Part shown: piece by piece, positions 37,137 through 52,106 of the stretch | Layout of the letters: every line of letters starts with the position of its first letter | How positions within the stretch are numbered: position 1 is the first letter of the stretch | Assembly (NCBI GenBank): GCA_027490465.1 | Contig: JAIXXZ010000112.1 | Coordinates: forward strand, 40,052 to 104,051 | Origin: Oxalobacteraceae bacterium | GTDB taxonomy: Bacteria > Pseudomonadota > Gammaproteobacteria > Burkholderiales > Burkholderiaceae_D | DNA length: 64,000 nt | Direction: 5' to 3' | Position numbers and translations under genes: made by a program | The notes under the pieces: generated by a model | Database searches by the model: none | What the model saw: only the letters and a program-made list of their open reading frames with translations | Told to the model about the DNA's origin: nothing

Positions 37137-37940
37137 ATGTTTATCGACAGTCATTGCCATCTGGATGCCAGTGAGTTCGGTGATGATGCAAGTCTCATCG
37201 AAGAGCAGGCCCGCACAGCGGGCGTGTCGTGGATTATTGTTCCGGCAGTCGAGCGCGCCAATTTCGATAAGGTAGCGAGCCTGTCCGCGATGCTGCCTTC
37301 CTGTGTGTATGCGCTGGGCATACACCCGATGTACGTACCCGATGCCTCCGAAGATGATCTGGGTGCGTTACGCGAACGCGTACAGGATGCCCTCAACGAT
37401 GCGCGTTTTGTGGCGATTGGGGAAATCGGTTTGGATTTTTTCATTCCCGAATTGACCACTGCACCGATGCGCGCGAAGCAGGAATTTTTTTATAGCGAAC
37501 AGTTAAAGATCGCGCGCGATTTCGATTTGCCTGTCATTTTGCACGTACGCCGTTCGCAGGATAGCTTGCTCAAGTATCTACGACGCATACATGTCAGAGG
37601 CGGTATCGCGCACGCCTTCAACGGCAGTGTGCAGCAGGCGCAGGCATTCATTGATCTGGGTTTTGTGCTGGGTTTTGGCGGTGCAATGACCTTTACACGC
37701 GCCTTGCAGATACGTCGTCTGGCATCTTCGCTGCCGCTGTCGGCGCTGGTGCTGGAGACAGATGCACCGGATATTTCCCCCGCATGGCTGCATCCGGCGA
37801 TGAATTCGCCGGCGCAGACACCTCTTATTGCTGCGGTATTGGCCGAGCTGCGTGGCCAGTCACTGTCAGATATCGCGCAACACACCACAGACAATGTCGC
37901 GCGCGTTCTGCCCCGCCTTGGCAGCCTCATGATGGCCTGA
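37137..37940 (+). CDS. TatD-family metal-dependent DNase
   Basis: A 267-aa amidohydrolase-fold nuclease. Metal-ligand motifs include MFIDSHCHLDASEF at the start, GEIGLDFF near residue 95, PVILHVRRSQ near 132, IAHAFNGS near 158 and LETDAPDISP near 210. The family removes single-stranded or 3' ends of DNA, and some members act on tRNA. It lies 12 bases after lolD and is directly followed by comEC, so the four genes may be co-transcribed. Confidence 0.93.
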   Translation: MFIDSHCHLDASEFGDDASLIEEQARTAGVSWIIVPAVERANFDKVASLSAMLPSCVYALGIHPMYVPDASEDDLGALRERVQDALNDARFVAIGEIGLDFFIPELTTAPMRAKQEFFYSEQLKIARDFDLPVILHVRRSQDSLLKYLRRIHVRGGIAHAFNGSVQQAQAFIDLGFVLGFGGAMTFTRALQIRRLASSLPLSALVLETDAPDISPAWLHPAMNSPAQTPLIAAVLAELRGQSLSDIAQHTTDNVARVLPRLGSLMMA

Positions 37941-40409
37941 TTGCGCGCGTTCGCTCTGGGGCTGCTTGCAGGCGTGTTCTGGCTGCAATCGCAGGCCATG
38001 CTGCCCGCTGCGATTGTTTGCGCAGGCTTGGTGTTGATCGGCCTCGTCTGTCTGCCGCTTGCGCATCGTTTGGCCCGACGCGTCCCGAATCAAAACACGG
38101 TGTCCGGAATGTCACGGCGCGCAGTCGCCGGTATGGCAGCGGGTATTGCGATGGGTGTCCTTGTCGGTGTGGGCTGGGCAGGGCTGTTCGCTCACATTCG
38201 TTTGAGTGAAGAACTGCCCGCAGCACTCGAGGGCCGGGATCTTCAGGTGGTTGGCGTTGTGGGCAGCTTGCCGGATGCGGTGGCTCGCGGTGTCCGGTTC
38301 CGTCTTCGTGTGGACAGTGCGCACCTACCTGATGGTGAGAAGGTAAAAATTCCCGAATGGCTGTCGGTGGGCTGGTATGCAGACGATGCGCAGAAGCCAC
38401 CCGTGGTGCATCCGGGTCAGCGCTGGGAATTCACGCTCAGGCTTCGTTTGCCGCATGGCCATGTGAATCCGGACGGTTTTGATTACGAGGCCTGGTTGCT
38501 CACCGAAGGCGTACGCGCCACAGGCTATGTACGTCCCGGCGCGCAAACCATGCGGGATGCGTTTGTACCCGGTCCTGCTGCTTATATTGAACGCGCTCGG
38601 TATGCCTTGCGCGAGCGTTTGCAGCAGGCCTTGCCCGATGCCGAGTATGCCGGCGTGATCATTGCGCTGGTGATTGGCGATCAGCGCGGGGTGAGTCAGT
38701 CGGATTGGGAGGTATTCAATCGTACGGGCATTGGCCATCTGGTCTCCATCTCCGGATTGCACATCACCATGATCGCTGCGCTGTTTGGTGGCCTTGCGCG
38801 CTGGCTGTGGCGCCATTCTTTTTTCACGCGTGCGAATCTGCCCTTGCTACTGCCTGCGCAAAAAGTCGGGGCAGCTGCCGGTTTGCTCGCTGCGCTGGTG
38901 TATGTGGCACTGGCCGGATTTGGCATACCAGCCCAGCGCACCTTGTTGATGCTGGCCGTGGTGTCAGTTGCGCTCTGGCTGGGCCGGATTGCTTCGGTAT
39001 CGCATGTACTGTGTTTGGCGATCACTGTCGTTTTACTGTGCGATCCCTGGGCTGTACTGTGGCCTGGGTTCTGGCTCTCATTCGTAGCAATCGCCTGCAT
39101 TTTGTATGCCTCAGTGGGTCGTACCACGACAGAGAAAGACGATCGGGATATCGCTGAACTGGAAAATACGCCTGCGACTAGCTTTCGCATCTGGCTGAGA
39201 GATTCGCTTGCGGCAGCAACTCGCACCCAATACGCGGTCACGCTGGGTCTGGTGCCGCTGACGATGGCCCTGTTTGGACAGGTTTCACTGATTGGCCCGC
39301 TGGCCAACGCGATTGCCATTCCCTTGGTCAGTTTCGTGATTACCCCTTTGTCACTGGCCGGCAGCGTTGCACCAGCCCCCGTATCGCTATGGTGTCTGCA
39401 GTCTGCGCATGCGCTGGTGAGCGCGCTTGCGCAATGCTTGCAATGGCTGAGCGAGACTTCCTTTGCTGTCTGGCAGGCGCCGCGTCCGGATACGATGAGT
39501 GTGGTTTTGGCGATGACAGGTACCTTGTGGCTGCTTGCACCGCGCGGCTGGCCTTTTCGGTGGGTGGGCGTGCTCGCATGGCTGCCTATGCTCATGGCGA
39601 GACCCGCGACACCGATACAGGGATTTTGGCTCACCGCATTCGACATTGGTCAGGGCAACGCGCTGCTAATTGAAACTGCAACGCACCGTTTGTTGTATGA
39701 CACCGGGCCGGCTTATTCGACTGAGTCCGATGGTGCTACTCGCGTATTGCTGCCTTATCTGCGCGCACGCGGCATCGGTCAACTCGATGGTCTCATCATC
39801 TCGCATAGCGATAACGATCATTCCGGTGGTGCCACCTCCGTAATCGAGGGCATTCCGGTTGTCTGGACCCGATCCTCACTGCCACAAGATCATGCATTGC
39901 TCAAGAAAATGCCTTCGCACGCTGCTTGTCGTGCCGGGCAAAGCTGGATGTGGGATGGCGTGCAATTCGACATGCTTCACCCGGATGACTACTATGCCAA
40001 TGCCGATCAGCCCAATGCCCGCAGTTGCACTTTGCGGATTCGCTATCGCGATCATGCTGTGCTGCTGACTGGGGATATCGAAGCACCTCAGGAACGCGCG
40101 CTGCTGGCGCGTGCCACTGATCAGTTGTCTGCCAGCGTGCTATTGGCACCGCATCATGGCAGTGGTACCTCGTCCACGCCTGAATTTCTTGCGGCGGTGT
40201 CACCGCAGCTGGCCTTGTTTCAGGTGGGCTATCGCAATCGTTATCGTCATCCCAAAGCCGAAGTGCTCGATCGTTATCTGCAGCGAGGCATCAGAACCTT
40301 GCGTACCGATAGAGATGGCGCGGTGCGGGTCACGGTAGGGGATGACATTGCGTTCAGTGCTTATCGTTGCGAACGTCGTCGCTACTGGCTTGCGCAGGAT
40401 TGCCCCTGA
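37941..40409 (+). CDS. comEC: DNA internalisation-related competence protein ComEC/Rec2
   Basis: An 822-aa polytopic inner-membrane protein that forms the channel for single-stranded DNA in natural transformation. It starts with TTG immediately after the TatD stop. The N-terminal membrane part carries the DUF4131 domain, the middle the Competence domain (TGIGHLVSISGLHITMIAAL), and the C-terminal ~280 residues a metallo-beta-lactamase domain with HSDNDHSGG and LLAPHHGSGTSS. The gene appears intact. No other competence gene is in the window, so competence cannot be claimed for the organism. Confidence 0.93.
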   Translation: MRAFALGLLAGVFWLQSQAMLPAAIVCAGLVLIGLVCLPLAHRLARRVPNQNTVSGMSRRAVAGMAAGIAMGVLVGVGWAGLFAHIRLSEELPAALEGRDLQVVGVVGSLPDAVARGVRFRLRVDSAHLPDGEKVKIPEWLSVGWYADDAQKPPVVHPGQRWEFTLRLRLPHGHVNPDGFDYEAWLLTEGVRATGYVRPGAQTMRDAFVPGPAAYIERARYALRERLQQALPDAEYAGVIIALVIGDQRGVSQSDWEVFNRTGIGHLVSISGLHITMIAALFGGLARWLWRHSFFTRANLPLLLPAQKVGAAAGLLAALVYVALAGFGIPAQRTLLMLAVVSVALWLGRIASVSHVLCLAITVVLLCDPWAVLWPGFWLSFVAIACILYASVGRTTTEKDDRDIAELENTPATSFRIWLRDSLAAATRTQYAVTLGLVPLTMALFGQVSLIGPLANAIAIPLVSFVITPLSLAGSVAPAPVSLWCLQSAHALVSALAQCLQWLSETSFAVWQAPRPDTMSVVLAMTGTLWLLAPRGWPFRWVGVLAWLPMLMARPATPIQGFWLTAFDIGQGNALLIETATHRLLYDTGPAYSTESDGATRVLLPYLRARGIGQLDGLIISHSDNDHSGGATSVIEGIPVVWTRSSLPQDHALLKKMPSHAACRAGQSWMWDGVQFDMLHPDDYYANADQPNARSCTLRIRYRDHAVLLTGDIEAPQERALLARATDQLSASVLLAPHHGSGTSSTPEFLAAVSPQLALFQVGYRNRYRHPKAEVLDRYLQRGIRTLRTDRDGAVRVTVGDDIAFSAYRCERRRYWLAQDCP

Positions 40410-40586
40410 TTCAGAGTTTCTGAAAAATGGCGCCCGCCTTGTTGTGCCGCCTTGTCATACAACGGGACTGTCCGCGGCGGCTCGCCTGGCTAGTGGCTTT
40501 TTTTGTCAGAGACTCTTCGTTTCGCTTGCGATTGCGCAGAGATGCAAATGCTGCATCCGTGCCAGCATCAAGAATTTCAGGGATGC

Positions 40587-44276
<3,690 letters not shown>

Positions 44277-44351
44277 GTACCGGCAGTGCATTTCGAGATA
44301 GACGCGTTCGAATCCTGCCTGAATTCTGTTTGTCATTTGTGGAGATACTGA

Positions 44352-45635
<1,284 letters not shown>

Positions 45636-45692
45636 GCTTCCCACCCGGCAGCGCTTTTTGTGGCCTGCCGGGACTGAACGAGACTCTCACGC

Positions 45693-45998
45693 ATGCGCCT
45701 GTTACTCATATCGCTGACGGCTTTGGTAGTGCTGATCCAGTATCCGCTCTGGCTGGGTAAGGGCGGCTGGCTGCGCGTGTGGGATTTGTCGCGCCAGCTC
45801 GATGTGGCTCTGGTCAAAGAGCAGGAACTCAAGGCGCGCAATGCCAAGCTCGCCTCCGAAGTCCAGGACCTCAAAGAAGGCACCGGCGCTATCGAGGAGC
45901 GTGCGCGCTACGAACTGGGCTTGGTCAGAGACAACGAGACATTCGTTCAGGTACTGGATGGGAATGGCAAGCAGCAGGTGGCGGTAGTCAAGCCCTGA
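45693..45998 (+). CDS. ftsB: Cell-division protein FtsB
   Basis: A 101-aa bitopic protein of the FtsQLB complex at the division septum. One N-terminal membrane segment ([19 protein letters not shown]) is followed by a periplasmic coiled coil ([20 protein letters not shown]) and the [17 protein letters not shown] end that recalls the family. It begins 57 bases after eno, as in most gamma- and betaproteobacteria. Confidence 0.93.
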   Translation: MRLLLISLTALVVLIQYPLWLGKGGWLRVWDLSRQLDVALVKEQELKARNAKLASEVQDLKEGTGAIEERARYELGLVRDNETFVQVLDGNGKQQVAVVKP

Positions 45999-46076
45999 TT
46001 CATCAAGACCTTCGCCACAAAATCCGTAACACCCTCCCAAGTAGCGGTTTATTTCCCGCTCAAGTCTCCGCAATAT

Positions 46077-46997
46077 TCAATGCTGCTGCCCAGTCGGCAG
46101 TTGCACCGCATCGGCGATCGACTCCAGCGCAAATAGCTGCATGCAATCCACGGGATCAAACAGATAATCCTGACCACAGAAATCGCAGTTGATATCCAGT
46201 TTGCCCAGATCGGCCAATGCAGAATCAATTTCCTCGCGACCGAGCATCTTGAGCATATTGCCGACTTTCTCGCGCGAGCAGCCGCAGTGAAATACGGGAT
46301 GGCGAGGATCAAAGACGCGTACCGTTTCTTCCCAATACAGCCTCTGCAACAGGGTCATGATGTCCGTGCCCAGCAATTCTTGCTGATTCAATGTCGAGGC
46401 CAGTGTCACGGTACGGTTCCAGACATCCGTATCGGCCAGAGGAGTAGTCTTGCCGCCATCATCAGGGAGTTTTTGCAGCAGCAAACCGCGAGCGACCTTG
46501 TCATCGGCAGCCAGCCACAGACGTGTGTCGAGCTGCTCCGAGCGCATCATGTAGTTTTCAATGACAGTGGCGACCGACTCACCCTCCAGTGCAACAATGC
46601 CCTGATAGGCTTGTTGTCCCGGCATCTTGTTAGCGGGGTCGAGCGTGATCGCAAAACGTCCTTCGCCGTGCGCATTCACTAATTGCTGCAGGCCGGCTTG
46701 TTCGGATATCTTGGCATCTTCACGCAGCTTGGCCGTTGCTCGCAGGCGCAGCGCTGCATCGCATTCGGCAACCAGCAGTTGTACCGGTCCATCGCCATGG
46801 ATCTGCATGACGATGGTGCCATCGAATTTCAGATTGGCTGACAGCAGTGCCGCTGCCGCCATCATCTCGCCCAGCATCGCACTCACGGCGGGGGGGTAGC
46901 TGCGACGCGCTTGCACCTGCTGCCAGGCATCCGAGATTTCGATCAGCTCACCGCGCACCAGTGAGTTTTCAAACATGAATTTTTGCAGCGTATCCAA
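46077..46997 (-). CDS. hslO: Redox-regulated chaperone Hsp33
   Basis: A 306-aa holdase chaperone that is switched on by oxidation. The four zinc/redox Cys near the C-terminus are HCGCSREK (CxC) and NCDFCGQD (CxxC), about 27 residues apart, in the right order. The N-terminal region (MDTLQKFMFENSLVRGELIE) matches the family start. It is slightly longer than E. coli HslO (292). It starts three bases from the stop of the gamma-carbonic-anhydrase-like gene on the same strand. Confidence 0.95.
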   Translation of the reverse strand: MDTLQKFMFENSLVRGELIEISDAWQQVQARRSYPPAVSAMLGEMMAAAALLSANLKFDGTIVMQIHGDGPVQLLVAECDAALRLRATAKLREDAKISEQAGLQQLVNAHGEGRFAITLDPANKMPGQQAYQGIVALEGESVATVIENYMMRSEQLDTRLWLAADDKVARGLLLQKLPDDGGKTTPLADTDVWNRTVTLASTLNQQELLGTDIMTLLQRLYWEETVRVFDPRHPVFHCGCSREKVGNMLKMLGREEIDSALADLGKLDINCDFCGQDYLFDPVDCMQLFALESIADAVQLPTGQQH

Positions 46998-46999
46998 AC

Positions 47000-47524
47000 T
47001 CAGCCCAGACGTTTCAAATGCTTTTGGTAATAGGCGGCGCGTGCCGAGTAACTGTCGGCGCTTTGTTTGAGCGCAGCGACCTGTTCATCCGTCAGCGTAC
47101 GCACCACTTTGGCAGGTGATCCGATGATGAGCGAATTATCCGGAAATTCCTTCCCCTCGGTGACCAGTGCGCCTGCACCCACCAGACAATTCTTGCCGAT
47201 CTTTGCCCCATTCAATACCACCGCCTGTATGCCGATCAGGCTACCTTCACCAATCGTGCAGCCATGCAGCATCGCCTGATGGCCGACCGTCACATCCTTG
47301 ACCAAGGTGAGTGGATAACCCATGTCGGTGTGCAGCACGCAGCTTTCCTGCACATTGCAGTTTTCGCCGATATGAATCAGTTCGTTGTCGCCCCGAAGCG
47401 TTGCGCCAAACCACACATTGGCACGGGCATCGAGTTTGACTTTGCCGATCAGCGTCGCGGATTCAGCGACCCAGGCGTCTTCGGCGATCTCGGGGACGTG
47501 GTCGCCCAATTGGTATATCGGCAT
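47000..47524 (-). CDS. Gamma-carbonic-anhydrase-like protein (left-handed beta-helix)
   Basis: A 174-aa hexapeptide-repeat protein that should form a left-handed beta-helix trimer with a metal at the subunit interface. The ATG at 47524 ([20 protein letters not shown]) is the family start; the longer frame does not continue the homology. Ligand-like His are in [15 protein letters not shown] and HGCTIGEG. The repeat ends with [20 protein letters not shown]. Most such proteins lack measurable carbonic anhydrase activity, so the function is uncertain. It is divergent from the DUF455 gene. Confidence 0.85.
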   Translation of the reverse strand: MPIYQLGDHVPEIAEDAWVAESATLIGKVKLDARANVWFGATLRGDNELIHIGENCNVQESCVLHTDMGYPLTLVKDVTVGHQAMLHGCTIGEGSLIGIQAVVLNGAKIGKNCLVGAGALVTEGKEFPDNSLIIGSPAKVVRTLTDEQVAALKQSADSYSARAAYYQKHLKRLG

Positions 47525-47533
47525 GGAGATAAA

Positions 47534-48430
47534 ATGGGTGATGAGAACAAACGCCATTTTACCCCCGACCGCATGAGCGCCGCCGATACTCACCACGCCC
47601 AATCACGCCCGCCAGCCAATGAGTCTGAGGACTTGCGCGCGGCAGCATTGCGGCTGTTGGCGGGATGCGATGCCCAGAGCAAGGCTGAATCGACCATCTT
47701 GCTCAAGCATGACTGGGATTCGGGTGCGCTCAGCCTTGACAGTGCGACGGTATTGCACAGCGATGCAGCCATACCCGGTCGGCCCTCTCAACCGATATTG
47801 GTATCACCACGCGCGTTGGAGCGGCGTCCGATGAATACGGTGGCCGGTCGTGCCGCCTTGATTCACGCTCTCGCCCACATAGAATTCAACGCAATCAATC
47901 TGGCGCTGGATGCGATCTGGCGTTTCCCGAAAATGCCTCCTGATTTTTATGCTGACTGGCTGCAGGTGGCCTCTGAGGAGGCGCTGCATTTCACCCTGCT
48001 AAACACGCATCTGGCTTCAATTGGTTACGGCTACGGCGATTTCAATGCGCACAACAGCTTGTGGGAAATGGCAGAAAAAACCCGCGAGGACGTACTCGCG
48101 CGCATGGCGCTGGTACCCAGAACACTGGAGGCCCGTGGCCTGGATGCCACACCCGCCGTGCGCGCCAAGCTGGCACAGGCGGGTGATGAAGCGGCCGCTG
48201 CCATCCTCGACATCATCTTGCGCGACGAGGTAGGCCATGTCGCCATCGGCAATCGCTGGTATGCCTGGTTATGTGAGCAGCAGGGTGCCGAGCCCATATC
48301 CACCTACCGCGAACTGGCGCGACACTACAAAGCCCCCATTCTGAAAGGCCCGTTTAATCTGGAGGCGAGAAGAGCGGCGGGCTTTTCCGCAGAAGAGCTG
48401 AGGGAGTTGTGTCAACAAGAGATCAAGTGA
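47534..48430 (+). CDS. DUF455 ferritin-like protein
   Basis: A 298-aa protein from the ATG at 47534, which has GGAG five bases upstream; the ATG at 47573 is a weaker alternative. The core around residues 115-240 has a ferritin-like four-helix pattern with metal-ligand motifs [27 protein letters not shown] and [14 protein letters not shown]. The family is conserved but has no settled function; some members have been linked to RNA-modifying diiron chemistry. It starts 9 bases from the gamma-carbonic-anhydrase-like gene on the other strand. Confidence 0.8.
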   Translation: MGDENKRHFTPDRMSAADTHHAQSRPPANESEDLRAAALRLLAGCDAQSKAESTILLKHDWDSGALSLDSATVLHSDAAIPGRPSQPILVSPRALERRPMNTVAGRAALIHALAHIEFNAINLALDAIWRFPKMPPDFYADWLQVASEEALHFTLLNTHLASIGYGYGDFNAHNSLWEMAEKTREDVLARMALVPRTLEARGLDATPAVRAKLAQAGDEAAAAILDIILRDEVGHVAIGNRWYAWLCEQQGAEPISTYRELARHYKAPILKGPFNLEARRAAGFSAEELRELCQQEIK

Positions 48431-48445
48431 CTCATCAAGTTTTGA

Positions 48446-50122
48446 TCAAAGAGAATTTTTTTCTTGTGCACGTTCCGATTCCAGCAATCGCAATACGCTG
48501 CGTTGGATTTTTCCGGTGGTGGTCATCGGCAGCGTATGAACAAATTCGATTTCTTTTGGATACTCATAAGGCGCAAGTAATCCACGCACATGCTGCTGAA
48601 GCGCATCGATCAGTTTGGCATCTTCGCTCTCGCCCCGACGCGTTCCTTCGACCAGAACCACAAACGCTTTGATGACATTGCCGCGCTCGGCATCCGGTTT
48701 GGGTACGACGGCCGCATTGGCAACGGCGGGGTGTTTGACCAGACAGTTTTCTATTTCCGATGGGCCGATGCGATAGCCTGCGGCTTTGAACATGTCGTCT
48801 GTGCGACCGCGGTACCAAAGGTATCCATCTTCGTCTACCTGGGCCAGATCGCCGGTTCTGAGCCAGTCGCCGCTGTATTTGTCGCGCGTTGCGTCTTCGC
48901 GATTCCAGTAGCCCAGAAAAATCACCGGATCAGGATGGCCGTGGATGTCATAACGATTCAAGGCAACTTCGCCGGTTTCGCCGGCTTTGACCGGATGGCC
49001 ATCATCATCCAGAACCGCCACGCGATGGCCTGGATAAGGTCGGCCCATGCTGCCTGGTCGTGCAGGCCATCGGGCTTCACAGTTGCCGACAATGTAGTTG
49101 GCTTCGGTCTGGCCGAACATTTCATTGACCGTGACACCCAGTGCGGATTGCGTCCAACTGAATACTGCATCGCCCACCGCTTCACCCGCGCTCATGATGG
49201 CGCGTAGTTTCAGGCGATAGTGCTCGCGCGGCGCTGGTTCGGCTTTCATCATCATCTTCAGCGCTGTGGGAAAGATGAAGCTGTTGGTGACTTTGTATTT
49301 TTCCATCAGCTGGAAAGCCGATACCGCTGAAAAACGTGTACGACTGGCGACGATGGGTCGGCCAAAATACAAAGTCGGTAGCAGCGCATCCATCAAACCA
49401 CCGGTCCATGCCCAGTCGGCGGGTGACCAGAACACGTCGTCTTCCTGTGGAAACCAGTTCTGCGATGCGACGAAGCCGGTCAGGTTGCCGAGCAGCGCGG
49501 ACTGCGGTATCAGTGCGCCTTTCGGCGAGCCCGTTGTACCACTGGTGTAAATCAGGACAGCCGCATCATTGGCTTGTGTGCCAACGGGCGTGAATTGATC
49601 CGACGCTGATCGCATGGCGGTTTCCCATGTCAGGCAGTCGCGACCGTAATCATCAATAGCAATCACGCGTTTCAATTGAGGGCAGGTTGGTCGTATTTGC
49701 CGAATGTTCTGCAGGCTGGCCGGGTCAGCAATCGCAATCATCGCGCCGCTATCCTGAAGGCGATATTGAAGTGCATCGGGACCAAACAGCACCGACATGG
49801 GCATGGCAATCGCACCAAGTTGATGGCAGGCTAGATGAGCAACAGCGACTTCAGGGCGCTGGGGGAGAATGATGGCTACGCGTGTTCCGCGGGTGACGCC
49901 GAGTCCTTGCAGCACATGCGACAGTCGATTGGCATCCTGCTGCAGCTGCGCAAAAGTTACGACGCGATCACCATGGAGATCATCAAAAAAGATGGCAACC
50001 CGATCGGGATCGCCGGCCCAGCGAGTGCAGCACAGCTCGGTGATATTGAAATCGGCGGGTACCTGCCATCGATAGGTCTCGTAGAGATGTGCGTACGCGT
50101 CTTTCTGCTGCCGAGCGGCCAT
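48446..50122 (-). CDS. AMP-forming acyl-CoA synthetase
   Basis: A 558-aa member of the ANL superfamily that activates a carboxylic acid as an acyl-adenylate and transfers it to CoA. The ATG at 50122 (MAARQQKDAYAHLYETY) has AAGGAG upstream. The P-loop AVLIYTSGTTGSPKGALIP is clear, and the C-terminal GRTDDMFKAAGYRIGPSEIE and the late catalytic Lys in PMTTTGKIQRSVLR are present. The long N-terminal part and gate region resemble medium-chain or acetyl-CoA-like synthetases; the substrate cannot be decided. It faces a hydrolase on the other strand. Confidence 0.88.
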   Translation of the reverse strand: MAARQQKDAYAHLYETYRWQVPADFNITELCCTRWAGDPDRVAIFFDDLHGDRVVTFAQLQQDANRLSHVLQGLGVTRGTRVAIILPQRPEVAVAHLACHQLGAIAMPMSVLFGPDALQYRLQDSGAMIAIADPASLQNIRQIRPTCPQLKRVIAIDDYGRDCLTWETAMRSASDQFTPVGTQANDAAVLIYTSGTTGSPKGALIPQSALLGNLTGFVASQNWFPQEDDVFWSPADWAWTGGLMDALLPTLYFGRPIVASRTRFSAVSAFQLMEKYKVTNSFIFPTALKMMMKAEPAPREHYRLKLRAIMSAGEAVGDAVFSWTQSALGVTVNEMFGQTEANYIVGNCEARWPARPGSMGRPYPGHRVAVLDDDGHPVKAGETGEVALNRYDIHGHPDPVIFLGYWNREDATRDKYSGDWLRTGDLAQVDEDGYLWYRGRTDDMFKAAGYRIGPSEIENCLVKHPAVANAAVVPKPDAERGNVIKAFVVLVEGTRRGESEDAKLIDALQQHVRGLLAPYEYPKEIEFVHTLPMTTTGKIQRSVLRLLESERAQEKNSL

Positions 50123-50208
50123 ACTTGCTCCTTTATAATAGTGCCGCGATCCTACCGGTAGCCTTTGTTGCTGGCAAGCTGACCCGCTATTCATTTTTTC
50201 CGAAGCCC

Positions 50209-51096
50209 ATGCAGCCACCGATGAAATCATCCCGATCCGAATTTATTATGCTGCGTGGTTTGCGTACGCATGTCAGGCACTGGGGCGCAGAGGATGCGCC
50301 TAAGTTATTCATGCTGCATGGTTGGATGGATGTATCAGCCTCTTTTCAGTTTGTGGTGGATTGTTTTACTCGTGACTGGCATGTCATTGCACCGGACTGG
50401 CGAGGCTTTGGGCTGACCCAGCGTGCAGCATCCGACTGCTATTGGTTCGCCGATTATCTGGGTGATCTGGATGCATTGCTCCATCATTATGCGCCGGATG
50501 CGCCGGTGCAATTGCTGGGTCACAGCATGGGGGGCAATGTGGCGGGCATTTACGCGGGCGTGCGGCCCGAGCGTATTTCGCATTTCGTGAATCTCGAAGG
50601 TTTTGGTTTGCCACTGACGCGTCCTGAGCAAGCGCCGGCCCGCTATGCCAAATGGCTTGATGAATTGCGCGAGCCACCGCTCATGCGTGCCTATCCGAAC
50701 AAAGAGGCCGTCGCAGCACGCCTGGTGAAAACCAATCCTCGCATTTCGGCCTCACGCGCCGATTTCCTGGCGGGTCACTGGGCTGCGCCAAATGCCGAGG
50801 GTGAGTGGGAGATTCTGGGTGATCCGGCGCACAAGATTACCAGCGCCACCTTGTACCGTACGGAAGAAGTCATGGCCTGCTGGTCGGCGATTACGGCCCC
50901 CGTATTGTGGGTGGAGGCGGCTGATACCGATGTGTGGCGCTGGATGGGCCCGAAAGAAGTGGCCCGGCTCGAAATTGATCGCCGCCGGGAGCATATTCCT
51001 CAGCTGCGGTGTGAAGTCATTCAAGACGCAGGGCACATGCTGCACCATGATCAGCCAGAGGCGCTGGCTGAATTGATCGAAGGGTTTCTGCCCTGA
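50209..51096 (+). CDS. Alpha/beta hydrolase
   Basis: A 295-aa product if the ATG at 50209 is used (a second ATG lies at 50221; the frame is open further upstream through the divergent promoter). The oxyanion segment LFMLHGWMDVSASFQ is followed by APDWRGFGLT and the nucleophile elbow LLGHSMGGNVAG (Ser); the catalytic His is probably in QDAGHMLHHDQPEAL. This is the standard epoxide hydrolase/lipase-like fold. No substrate can be named. The start of the acyl-CoA synthetase gene lies close on the other strand. Confidence 0.8.
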   Translation: MQPPMKSSRSEFIMLRGLRTHVRHWGAEDAPKLFMLHGWMDVSASFQFVVDCFTRDWHVIAPDWRGFGLTQRAASDCYWFADYLGDLDALLHHYAPDAPVQLLGHSMGGNVAGIYAGVRPERISHFVNLEGFGLPLTRPEQAPARYAKWLDELREPPLMRAYPNKEAVAARLVKTNPRISASRADFLAGHWAAPNAEGEWEILGDPAHKITSATLYRTEEVMACWSAITAPVLWVEAADTDVWRWMGPKEVARLEIDRRREHIPQLRCEVIQDAGHMLHHDQPEALAELIEGFLP

Positions 51097-51174
51097 GCCG
51101 AGGCCGGCGGCAATCGCCGCAGGCGCGTACAATACGGGGTGACCTTCACCGCTGTTTCTCCTTCTGAAGCGCCC

Positions 51175-52011
51175 ATGCTCAATATTGATCTGCACTGTCA
51201 TTCGAATGTCTCGGATGGCACGTTGTCGCCCGCCGAATTGGCCAGACGCGCTGCGGCCAATGGCGTTGACGTTTGGGCACTGACCGACCATGACGAAGTG
51301 GGCGGCATTGCAGAGGCGCGTGCCGCCGCGCAGGATTTGGGCATGCACTTTGTCGCGGGCGTGGAGATTTCGATTACCTTTGCAGGCAAGACCGTGCACA
51401 TCGTTGGTCTGGATATCGATGAGCAGCACCCTGACTTGCACGGTGGCTTGGCGAGCGTGCGCGAAGGGCGTGTCCAACGCGGTCACCTGATCGCCACGCA
51501 ACTCGAGCTCACCGGTTTGAGCAATGTGTTCGAGGGTGCGCTGAAGTATGCAGAAAATCCTTCACTGATCGGCCGCACCCATTTCGCACGATACCTGGTC
51601 GAGCTGGGTGTTCAGCCCACGGTGTCCGATGTGTTCCGGCACTATCTGGTCGAGGGCAAGCCCGGCTTCGTACCGCATCGCTGGACGACGCTGCAAGAGG
51701 CCGTGAGCTGGATACGTGCCGCTGGCGGACGCGCCGTGATTGCGCACCCGGGGCGTTACGCTTTTGACCAAATGCAATTCGATGCGCTGCTGTCGGAATT
51801 TATCGCACTGGGTGGCGAGGGCATCGAGGTCGTTACTGGCAGTCACACCCCGGATCAGTTTGATGCGTATGCTGCGCTGGCGCGTCGGACGGGTTTGCTG
51901 GCGTCTCGAGGCTCAGATTTCCACGGGCCTGCAGAATCACGTGTCGATCTGGGCAGCTTGCCCCACCTTCCTGCAGATTTGAAGCCAGTCTGGCATGATT
52001 GGCAACTCTGA
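51175..52011 (+). CDS. PHP-domain phosphoesterase (3',5'-nucleoside bisphosphate phosphatase/YciV-like)
   Basis: A 278-aa PHP enzyme. The ATG at 51175 (MLNIDLHCHSNVSDGTLSP) starts the family; a GTG at 51139 is in frame. Metal motifs are DLHCHSNVSDG, ALTDHDEVGG and HFVAGVEIS, with later VIAHPGRY and SRGSDFHGP. The family hydrolyses nucleoside bisphosphates and trims rRNA 5' ends in E. coli (RNase AM). All ligand residues appear present. It follows the hydrolase by 78 bases. Confidence 0.88.
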   Translation: MLNIDLHCHSNVSDGTLSPAELARRAAANGVDVWALTDHDEVGGIAEARAAAQDLGMHFVAGVEISITFAGKTVHIVGLDIDEQHPDLHGGLASVREGRVQRGHLIATQLELTGLSNVFEGALKYAENPSLIGRTHFARYLVELGVQPTVSDVFRHYLVEGKPGFVPHRWTTLQEAVSWIRAAGGRAVIAHPGRYAFDQMQFDALLSEFIALGGEGIEVVTGSHTPDQFDAYAALARRTGLLASRGSDFHGPAESRVDLGSLPHLPADLKPVWHDWQL

Positions 52012-52106
52012 GTTTTTAGCCACTTGAAATAGCACGGCTTGCCACGATTTACGGCTTGGCTATGGTCAAGTGCTGTGGTCAATAACACTGCCTGGGAGAG
52101 TCCTGA

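Noticed and set aside
45644-45672. GC-rich hairpin between eno and ftsB as a terminator
   Set aside because: An 8-bp stem is present but no T-tail follows, and ftsB continues the operon.
47264-47530. Long 5' extension of the DUF455 frame
   Set aside because: It runs antisense through the gamma-carbonic-anhydrase-like gene and shows no family similarity.
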